DNA of 5,866 nt from Anaerolineae bacterium (GTDB lineage Bacteria; Chloroflexota; Anaerolineae; JAAYZQ01). The position numbers were made by a program, and so were the translations under genes. The DNA lies in contig JAFGOG010000424.1 in NCBI GenBank assembly GCA_016926595.1, forward strand, positions 1-5,866. The letters run 5' to 3'. Below, in pieces: positions 1 to 5,181 of this stretch. The stretch's first letter is position 1. The number at the start of each line of letters is the position of its first letter. The notes below the pieces were generated by a model, which had not been told where the DNA came from, did not search any database, and was given only the letters and a program-made list of their open reading frames with translations.

Positions 1-285
1 CAACTGCGGACGGATCGTTTGGAGCGCGGCGACGATGTATGCCCAGAAACGGGCGGGGACGTTATCGTCCTCGTCCAGGGAGAGCCAACAAAATTGGAGA
101 TTGGAGATTGCCGCCCACTCACTGAGCAACGTCGTTTTGCCAGAGCCGGCTGAGGAGGAGACGAGGATCAGTTTGTGCGCCGAGCGCACCCCCTCGTCCA
201 GCCGCTCGATCAGCCGGGGACGGGGCACCATGTTCGGACGCGCAGGCGGGATGTAGAGCTTGGTTTTCAGGAGCAGGGTGGACAA
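1..285 (-). CDS. MalT-like LuxR-family ATP-dependent transcriptional regulator, N-terminal part (continues beyond window)
   Basis: Seen: 95 in-frame codons reach the window edge without a stop. The protein opens with MSTLLLKTKLYIPPARPN and has RPRLIERL at about 23-30, a Walker A loop SSAGSGKTT at about 44-52, and WLSLDEDDN followed by PARFWAY at about 67-83. These are the hallmark N-terminal blocks of MalT-type STAND regulators: an NTPase, then TPR-like repeats, then a LuxR helix-turn-helix. The family usually has about 900 residues, so roughly 90% lies outside. The start is TTG: an in-frame TAA lies at 321-319, no ATG or GTG occurs between, and a GGGGAG ribosome site sits 6 nt upstream. The first position of the Walker A consensus is Ser rather than Ala/Gly, a mild oddity. 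It is paralogous to the regulator starting at 4890. It lies 93 bp downstream of the small-protein gene on the same strand, so it could be cotranscribed or have its own promoter. The effector and target genes are unknown. Confidence 0.9.
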   Translation of the reverse strand, partial: MSTLLLKTKLYIPPARPNMVPRPRLIERLDEGVRSAHKLILVSSSAGSGKTTLLSEWAAISNLQFCWLSLDEDDNVPARFWAYIVAALQTIRPQL

Positions 286-291
286 CTTGTT

Positions 292-297
292 CTCCCC
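292..297 (-). promoter_or_regulatory. Ribosome binding site that decides a TTG start
   Basis: The coding strand reads GGGGAG, then six bases (AACAAG), then TTG. The reading frame is closed by TAA eleven codons above, with no ATG or GTG in between. This site therefore fixes TTG at 285-283 as the start of the regulator running off the left edge. Confidence 0.65.
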
Positions 298-378
298 AGC
301 GGCATCTTGCAGCCAGCCTTACTCGCAAAGCCACAATTTCAGCTATGGCGGTCTTGTCACGCACAATCTTATCATGTT

Positions 379-666
379 CTATCTATCTGCGCAATGCTGC
401 GCGCTGTAACTCGTTTGCGTCTGGTGTTGGGGTTCTCTGCGCCGCACAGAGATCAAAACCAGTCCCAAATCACGGACTTTGCCCAACAATCCGTGCAATG
501 CGGCCTGGTCGGGGATTGAGCCAGAGAGGATCGAGTCGCCGTTCTCATTGTGCGTCACCGTCAGACCGTCAAACCATTCAGACCAGTGATGGTCGAGGTG
601 ACCCTCGACCTTGATCTCATAGATCTCTGGTTGTGCGGACGATGTCCGGCGGCTTTGTTCAGTCAT
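379..666 (-). CDS. Small conserved-type protein of unknown function, operon partner of a flavodoxin
   Basis: A 95-residue soluble protein with no signal peptide or membrane helix. I recognise the core pattern, YEIKVEGHLDHHWSEWFDGLT at 16-36, then GDSILSGSIPDQAALHGLL at 43-61 and KVRDLGLVLISV at 63-74, as resembling uncharacterised small proteins of Chloroflexota and similar bacteria. I know no assigned function. The pattern suggests beta-alpha-beta-beta-alpha-beta order (an ACT/ferredoxin-like fold), which is inference from alternating hydrophobicity. Conserved-looking features are the Trp pair (W28, W31), the DGLTVTH strand and the DQAALHGLL helix. The tail after residue 75 is basic and polar (RRREPQHQTQT...) and looks like a non-conserved extension. 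The start ATG overlaps the stop of the flavodoxin gene as ATGA, and a GAGG ribosome site lies 7 nt upstream, so translation is probably coupled. It is the last gene of the three-gene operon. No ligand or enzyme residues can be named. Confidence 0.85.
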   Translation of the reverse strand: MTEQSRRTSSAQPEIYEIKVEGHLDHHWSEWFDGLTVTHNENGDSILSGSIPDQAALHGLLGKVRDLGLVLISVRRREPQHQTQTSYSAQHCADR

Positions 667-1256
667 TGTGTTGCCTCGCTATCGCTGCCTTCCCAGGTAA
701 CAGAAGCTCCTTCGTGGGCGGCCATCTGCACTGCAAGCTCTTTGTTCTGTTTGGTACTGACGTAGTTTTCTTCATCGTTAGGGCGCATCCAGTAAAAGAG
801 CAACCCGCTCACCAAGTCTCCACTCGCCTCTCGAACCCACTTTTCAATCGTGGCGGCCGAACGCCCGCCGGCGCCCATCCCAGTGACGATGGTCACGGTG
901 CGCTGGCCTTTGAGGTCCCCCAGTCGGTCCAGGTAGCGTCGGATCGGCTGGCTGGGCGTGAACCAATACGTGGGGCTGCCGAGAACCAACAGATCGTAGC
1001 CAGAGAGGTCTGTGGGGGCCTGACGGCTGGCCGTGCTCGTCTCTACCCGCCACCCGCTGGATACCAGGCCCTCGACAAAGCCAGCGACGACCTGGACGTG
1101 AAAACTGCCCCGCCCCGGGTGGTCAACCACCAGCGCTGTACCCACCTCCCCTTCAGGATTGCGCACCTCGATCTGGCCCACGAACTCCTGGTTGAGCCAG
1201 AGATACGACAAAGCCCACGCTACAGCGAGAACACCTATCACAATCAACCAACCCAT
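663..1256 (-). CDS. Membrane-anchored flavodoxin-family protein
   Basis: A 197-residue protein. Residues 3-21 form one hydrophobic helix (WLIVIGVLAVAWALSYLWL). The rest is a flavodoxin-like domain: strand ALVVDHPGRGSFHVQVVAGFVEGL (41-64), YDLLVLGSPTYWFTPSQPIRRYLDRL (87-112) and a glycine-rich TVTIVTGMGAGG (120-131). GSPTYW and the glycine loop match the FMN isoalloxazine-binding loops of flavodoxins. The first loop, which normally binds FMN phosphate as [ST]xTGNT, is here DHPGRGSFH, so cofactor binding is likely but unproven. Length suits a long-chain flavodoxin domain plus an anchor. Inferred role: a one- or two-electron carrier tethered to the membrane, probably facing the cytoplasm, exchanging electrons with the polyferredoxin encoded 3 bp upstream. 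The start is set by AGGAG 7 nt before ATG, within the end of the preceding gene. The stop overlaps the next gene by 4 bp. A menaquinone-dependent or NADPH-dependent oxidoreductase of the flavodoxin fold is an alternative. Confidence 0.9.
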   Translation of the reverse strand: MGWLIVIGVLAVAWALSYLWLNQEFVGQIEVRNPEGEVGTALVVDHPGRGSFHVQVVAGFVEGLVSSGWRVETSTASRQAPTDLSGYDLLVLGSPTYWFTPSQPIRRYLDRLGDLKGQRTVTIVTGMGAGGRSAATIEKWVREASGDLVSGLLFYWMRPNDEENYVSTKQNKELAVQMAAHEGASVTWEGSDSEATQ

Positions 1257-1259
1257 CCG

Positions 1260-2033
1260 TCAACTCCTTTCTGGGGTACTGAAGGAAAAACAAAGCACGT
1301 CCTGTGGGCAATTATCCACACAGCTCCCACACAAGATGCACTCGCCGTCCTCCATGTCCCCTGAGCGCACCAGATGGTTGACGTCCAGGCTCATGGGACA
1401 ATTCCGCGTGCATGTCTGGCAGTCGGTGCACTTGTCAGGCTCTGCTCTCAAGCGCAGCGCCGGCCATTTACCCAGATTGCGCAGCTTGCGGCCCAGGATC
1501 ATGAACGGCGCCATCCAGCAGATGGTGTGGCAGCCCGCCCGCCGCCCGACGAGCACGGCCAGGAGCGCAACGAGCGCCACGACGATGTAATAGATCATGT
1601 ACCACGGTGGACCTTGACCGTCTACAGGCAGGGCCATGGTGACGCCGCCCTCAAAATTGTAGAAAGGATCAACGGCGCGATAGCCGCCGGCCCTGATGGC
1701 CAGGACGGCGATGAGACCGATCCAAGGAATCCAGATGAACCACTTGATCCAGTCGAGCTTGGCCGACGTGGGTTTATTGTTGATGGGCTGCGCGAACTCT
1801 TGCAGGGCCCCCGCAGGACAGACCCAGCCACACCACAACCGGCCCACGAATAGCGCGGCGACGAACATCAGCCCAAAGGTGATGAAACTGGCGTTGACGA
1901 TGCCCTCCGCAGCGCCGTTCAGGATCAGGGCTGGCGAAAAATAGTACAGAGTGACAGGGAACAGCAGGAACGAGACGAACAGCAACCCTTTCCGAATTCT
2001 CTGCCGCGTGGGCAATTGCTTGACTTTGGCCAT
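1260..2033 (-). CDS. Membrane-bound 4Fe-4S polyferredoxin, NapH/NosR-like
   Basis: A 257-residue integral membrane iron-sulfur protein. Four hydrophobic helices are visible at about 17-38, 48-67, 95-114 and 144-163. Two short cysteine motifs lie at membrane ends: CGWVCP (C68, C72) and GCHTICWMAPF (C168, C172). They are typical of the membrane domain of NapH, NosR and CcoG-type proteins. The C-terminal domain has two 4Fe-4S clusters of ferredoxin spacing, CxxCxxCxxxCP, at 202-213 and 232-243, plus an extra C248. Known for the family: such proteins pass electrons between the quinol pool or cytoplasmic donors and a partner oxidoreductase. Inferred here: the partner is the tethered flavodoxin encoded 3 bp downstream. 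I do not call it napH, because no nitrate reductase gene is visible. The start is certain: AGGAGG lies 5 nt before ATG. It is the first gene of the operon, with its own promoter upstream. Confidence 0.93.
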   Translation of the reverse strand: MAKVKQLPTRQRIRKGLLFVSFLLFPVTLYYFSPALILNGAAEGIVNASFITFGLMFVAALFVGRLWCGWVCPAGALQEFAQPINNKPTSAKLDWIKWFIWIPWIGLIAVLAIRAGGYRAVDPFYNFEGGVTMALPVDGQGPPWYMIYYIVVALVALLAVLVGRRAGCHTICWMAPFMILGRKLRNLGKWPALRLRAEPDKCTDCQTCTRNCPMSLDVNHLVRSGDMEDGECILCGSCVDNCPQDVLCFSFSTPERS

Positions 2034-2057
2034 GATAACCTCCTGTGCTTGTTTTGT

Positions 2058-2080
2058 GGGGTGGATTGGCCGTCCACCCC
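2058..2080 (-). promoter_or_regulatory. Leader hairpin between promoter and polyferredoxin start
   Basis: A perfect 8-bp inverted repeat, GGGGTGGA and TCCACCCC, separated by a 7-base loop (CGGCCAA on the coding strand). It would lie in the predicted 5' untranslated leader, ending about 12 nt before the AGGAGG ribosome site of the polyferredoxin gene. No U-run follows, so it is not an intrinsic terminator. It could stabilise the mRNA, bind a protein as DNA, or affect ribosome access. Confidence 0.5.
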
Positions 2081-2091
2081 CAGTCGGTGAC

Positions 2092-2121
2092 AGTATACCA
2101 CGCTGGGGGTTGGATCGTCAT
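2092..2121 (-). promoter_or_regulatory. Candidate sigma-70-type promoter of the polyferredoxin-flavodoxin operon
   Basis: The coding strand carries an extended -10, TGG plus TATACT (2100-2092), one mismatch from TATAAT and preceded by the TGn motif. Eighteen bases upstream is ATGACG (2121-2116), four of six to TTGACA. The predicted start of transcription is near 2085, giving a leader of about 50 nt. The weak -35, overlapped by repeated half-sites, suggests dependence on a regulator. This is read from sequence only. Confidence 0.55.
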
Positions 2122-2149
2122 CCAACCAAAGTTGGATTCAAGGTTGGAA
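2109..2149 (-). promoter_or_regulatory. Operator-like array of GTTGGA half-sites over the -35 region
   Basis: On the plus strand GTTGGAT occurs at 2109-2115, its reverse complement ATCCAAC at 2120-2126, GTTGGAT again at 2131-2137 and GTTGGAA at 2143-2149. The first three are exact and sit 11 bp apart, so each adjacent pair forms a perfect 7-bp inverted repeat with a 4-bp spacer. The fourth follows after 12 bp. One-helical-turn phasing puts all sites on roughly one face of the DNA, covering about -24 to -64 relative to the predicted start. The -35 hexamer lies between and partly within the first two sites. This is the expected architecture of a cooperative protein-binding site; the binding protein is unknown. 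Confidence 0.6.
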
Positions 2150-2162
2150 ACGAAAGGGCGGG

Positions 2163-4890
2163 TTACAACAAGCCCAACGTTCTGGCCTGGGCGATGGCCT
2201 GGGTCCGGCTCTTGACGCCCAGCTTGCCATAAATGCTGTTAGTGTGCGATTTGACCGTGCTCACGGCGATCACCAGCTCGTCCGCAATCTCCTGGTTGGT
2301 CAGCCCAGCGGCGACGAGGTGCAGCACCTCCAGCTCGCGCTCGCTGAGTGGTTCGAGGATTGGAGGCTGGAGGGCGGGGGGCGCACCTGCGCCAAAGGCA
2401 GCCAGAAGCTTTCGCACATAATCGGGTGCGAGGCTACTGGAAGCCGCTTGTCGCAGCAACGTCGCCATCGGTTCCCCGTCATCCACAAAGGTGCGGATGT
2501 AGCCTTCCGGCTCGGCCAGGTTCAACGCCCGCTCCAGGGCAGCCAGGGCCAGGTCTTGATCGCCCCGCGCCTGGTAGGCTAGTGCCTGCAGGGCCAGGAT
2601 TTCGACCACCCGCCCCAGCCGTCCATCCCGCTCGACCACCTCCAGGAGCCGCGCCAACAGACGAGCGGCATCGTCCACCCGGTCCAGGGCCAACAGCGCA
2701 CGCGCCAGGATCACCTGACCCCGCTCGTGGACGGGGTTGATTTCGTCGGCGGCGTCCAGACCGGCTTCGCGGACCCAGCGCTCGATCGCGCCCTGATCGC
2801 CCGTGGCGACCGCCAGACGGGCGCGGAAAGCTGCCACCTGGAGCACTGCCCTGGGATGCAGCCCTCGCTCCTGGGCCAGTTGCTCGGCTTTGTGTAGGGC
2901 ATCGGTCATATCGACGACGTTGCCCTGGGCACGGTAGAGCCAGGCCAGGGCCACATAGTCGCTGCTCAGGGCATCCACGTTGCCCCACCGCTCGCCCAGT
3001 TCAACGCTCCGCGCCAGGTGGCGCTCGGCGGTCTCCAGATCGTTCCACTCGTACAACAACCCGCCCAGGCCCGAGTGCGCCTGGGCCACGACTGGCGAAT
3101 GCCCGGCCATATTCAGCATCCGGCGGTAGGTCTCAAAGGCACGGTGGAGACGGCCGCGTTGCACCTCGAGGTCAGCCAGGTGGGCAGCGGCCGGCACGGC
3201 CAGGTGGATGTTGCCGGCAGCCTGACCTATCTCGCTGGCCTGTGCAAAGGCTTGGACAGCGGCTGTATAGTCGCCAGCCAGCAGGTAGGTGCCGCCCAGG
3301 GTGAAGGCGACGACACTGCGTACCACCAGGTTCTCGCTATCGAGCAGAGTCAGGGCCTGTTGTGCCAGTTCGACACTGCGCGGCGTCTCGCCCCGCCCGA
3401 TGGCGATGTATGAGTGGATGGCGGTGATGTGTCCCAACCAGTCGTCCGACGGAGAGGCCGGGCAAGCTGCCTCGGCGGCCTGAAGGCGCAGCTCTGCGGC
3501 ATCCAACTGCCCGCTGAGTGCCAGTGCCCAGCCGTGGTAAATGCACAGCCATGGCCGGGTACAGATGGCCTCGATGGGCAATCTCTCCAGCCAGTCGAGG
3601 AGCATGGTCAGCTCGCCGCGTAGGAGCATGGGCAGGCCGTTGGCCTCGATCAGGTGCCCTGCCCGCCCTGGGTCCCGGGCGGCCAGGGCGTGATTGATCG
3701 CTTCTGAAACAAGGCCATTGTCCCGGTACCAGTCGCTGGCCCGGCGGTGCAATTCGTCCGCCGGGATACAGCCCAACTCGGCCCCCAGTCGGTTCAACCG
3801 GGCGCGCAACAGGTCAGCAAAGAGGCGGTGATAGCGATACCAGTGCCGCTCGTCGTCCAGAGGGATGAGGAAAAGGTTGGCAGACTCGAGTTGTTCGAGC
3901 ATCAATTGACCGGGAGATTGAGCACCGGGTACGAGATGCTGAGCGTGTTCTCCGGGCGCTTCCAATACCGCATCACAGAGCGGTCCCGTCAGCCGGTCGA
4001 GGATCGAGGTCTGGAGCAGAAAACGCTGGACAGGCTCTGGCTGCCGTCCAAGGACTTCCTCGACCAGGTAATCCAGGACGAAGCGATGGCTGCCGGTAAA
4101 GGCCGATATGAACTCGGAGACTCGTTCGGGACTCTGTCCGCGCAGCGAGATGGATGCCAGTTGCAGCCCGGTGATCCAGCCCTCGGTGCGGGCTTCCAAC
4201 GCTGCAACCTCCTCCTCCGCCAGTCCCAAGCCCAACGTCTTGTTGAGCAGAGTTGCCGCTTCAACAGGGGTGAAGCGCAGGTCGGCGGCGCGCAGTTCGA
4301 CCAGTTCCCCCCGGCCCCGCAGCCGGGCCAGGGGCAGGGGGGGGGGCGCTCCGGCTGGCGATGGTCAGGTGAAGGTGTGGTGGCAAGTGGTCGAGGAGGA
4401 AGCTAACGGCCTGGTGGACCGGCGGGGCCTTGATGAGGTGATAGTCGTCTAGGACGAGCAAGAATGGAACTGGGACGGCGGCGATCTCGTTGATCAGTGC
4501 CGTAAGCGTCGGTTCGAGAGAACTCGGTGAGTTGCCGGGAGGTTGAGGAGACTGGAGCGCAGCCAGGAGTGTCTCGGCAAAACTATCCTCACCGAACGCA
4601 GGTACTGTCCGCAACGCAGCGATCACGTAGGACCAGAACCGGGCCGGGTCGTCGTCCCTTTCATCCAGGGATAGCCAGGCTACAGGGCGTTCGAGACTCG
4701 CGACCCACTCGCTCAACAGTGTGGTCTTGCCAAAGCCGGCCGGGGCGGAGATGAGGGTCAGCTTGCGGGTAAAACTACCGCTTTGCCCTAAAAGACCTGC
4801 GTTCAGGCGCTCAATCAGCCTCGGACGCGATACCAGGTTCGGGCGCGGCGGCGGGATGTAGAGCTTGGTGGTCAGAACGGGTGCGTCCAT
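2163..4890 (-). pseudogene. MalT-like LuxR-family ATP-dependent transcriptional regulator, frameshifted
   Basis: Two reading frames together make one complete MalT-type regulator. The N-terminal frame (start 4890) has TTKLYIPPPRPN, a Walker A loop APAGFGKT at about 49-56, a Walker B block FLLVLDDYH at about 143-151, and LTIASR at 175-180. It then runs into a C10 run (4346-4337) and a junk tail ending at 4261. Removing one C restores ...SAPPLPLARLRGRGELVELRAADLRF and continues without a stop to 2163, giving about 908 residues, the usual family length. The middle part is alpha-helical and TPR-like (for example RHLARSVELGERWGNVDALSSDYVALAWLY). The end carries a LuxR helix-turn-helix, LSERELEVLHLVAAGLTNQEIADEL...STVKSHTNSIYGKLGVKSRTQA, at about 848-900. 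Known of the family: ATP- and inducer-dependent oligomeric activators. The ATG at 4890 is fixed by an in-frame TAA at 4905-4903. It may regulate the operon 129 bp downstream. The break may be a true mutation, a slippery switch or a sequencing error. A downstream TTG at 4235 looks like an artefact, not a real start. Confidence 0.9.
4337..4346 (-). repeat. C10 homopolymer (coding strand) at the regulator frameshift
   Basis: Ten consecutive G on the plus strand, read as C on the coding strand. Codons before it encode LTIASRS and codons after it, in the other frame, encode LPLARLRGRGELVELRAADLRF, which is normally continuous in this family. Nine C would restore the frame. Runs of this length are prone to slippage in replication, transcription and sequencing. 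Confidence 0.85.
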
Positions 4891-4897
4891 CGCACCC
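4879..4897 (-). promoter_or_regulatory. Inverted repeat enclosing the start codon of the MalT-like regulator
   Basis: The coding strand reads GGGTGCG, ATGGA, CGCACCC: a perfect 7-bp stem whose 5-base loop contains the ATG. The only Shine-Dalgarno-like bases (GGGG, 4 nt before the ATG) overlap the 5' arm. If formed in mRNA, it would hinder initiation; as DNA it could be a protein site just after the predicted promoter. Confidence 0.4.
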
Positions 4898-4899
4898 CA

Positions 4900-4928
4900 A
4901 TATTACCACATTTTTGCCATACGCCCAA
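4900..4928 (-). promoter_or_regulatory. Weak candidate promoter for the MalT-like regulator
   Basis: TGG plus TAATAT (4908-4900) resembles an extended -10 with four of six matches. TTGGGC (4928-4923) lies 17 bp upstream but matches TTGACA only at TTG. If used, transcription would begin about 3 nt before the ATG, giving a nearly leaderless mRNA. Low confidence; the gene may instead depend on upstream read-through. Confidence 0.22.
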
Positions 4929-4939
4929 GAGACAAGGTG

Positions 4940-5165
4940 CTATGTTGCCAAGAGGCGGCCGTCACGCACCTCCTCCAGGCGCGGTATCATGCGGGCCAGC
5001 TCCCGGTCATGGGTCACCAATCACGACTGTCTTGCCGCGTGCCACCAGGTCGCCGAATAGCCCAAAGATCAGCTGCGCCGAGGCGGTATCCAGGTTGCCT
5101 GTGGGCTCGTCGGCGACGATCAATCGCGGGTCGTTGGCCATGGCGCGGGCGATGGCCGCCCGCTT
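4940..5165 (-). pseudogene. Relic of an ABC transporter ATP-binding subunit (MacB/LolD type), N-terminus deleted and frameshifted
   Basis: Reading from 5165: [50 protein letters not shown], then a premature TGA. The Walker B/D-loop block [12 protein letters not shown] is diagnostic of the MacB/LolD/FtsE-like ATPases that pair with FtsX-type permeases. Dropping one base of the doubled C at 5017-5018 (plus strand) restores [27 protein letters not shown] and a TAG at 4942-4940, with the H-loop His in VTHD. What is missing is everything before the QR that follows the LSGG signature: Walker A, Q-loop and signature, about 145 residues judged from family length. The remaining 75 or so codons cannot make a functional ATPase. 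The relic begins 16 bp after the permease stop. An orphan GGAGG (5175-5171) just before it looks like the ribosome site of the lost gene start. This implies an internal deletion that kept both ends. Confidence 0.85.
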
Positions 5166-5181
5166 GGGAACCTCCAATTGA

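Noticed and set aside
119..364. Minus-strand 81-codon ATG frame overlapping the left-edge regulator
   Set aside because: It is out of frame with the MalT-like protein, whose conserved N-terminus starts at TTG 285 with a good ribosome site.
286..378. Possible promoter or terminator in the 93-bp gap before the left-edge regulator
   Set aside because: Only poor -10-like matches (such as TAAGAT) and no stem followed by U-run; none of the GTTGGA boxes occur here.
633..1364. Plus-strand open frame of 243 codons opposite the flavodoxin gene
   Set aside because: No recognisable motif, low-complexity Pro/Arg/His-rich composition, and it lies antisense to a clear flavodoxin-family gene; a GC-rich shadow frame.
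1374..1853. Plus-strand open frame of 159 codons opposite the polyferredoxin gene
   Set aside because: Antisense to a gene with unmistakable 4Fe-4S motifs; no family features of its own.
1260..2033. Naming the polyferredoxin napH, or the operon a nitrate-reductase locus
   Set aside because: The membrane and cluster motifs are shared by NapH, NosR and CcoG-like proteins, and no nap or nos gene is in the window.
2120..2137. Inverted repeat as a terminator for the MalT-like regulator
   Set aside because: A 7-bp AT-balanced stem with no following U-run; it is one part of a phased repeat array at a promoter, so an operator fits better.
2479..2988. Minus-strand alternate frame of 169 codons inside the regulator
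   Set aside because: Gly/Arg/Pro-rich, typical of an out-of-frame read of GC-rich coding DNA; the correct frame carries the TPR-like repeats.
3747..4406. Plus-strand open frame of 219 codons within the regulator gene
   Set aside because: Glu/Gln/Gly-rich shadow opposite the conserved NTPase-to-TPR part of the MalT-like protein.
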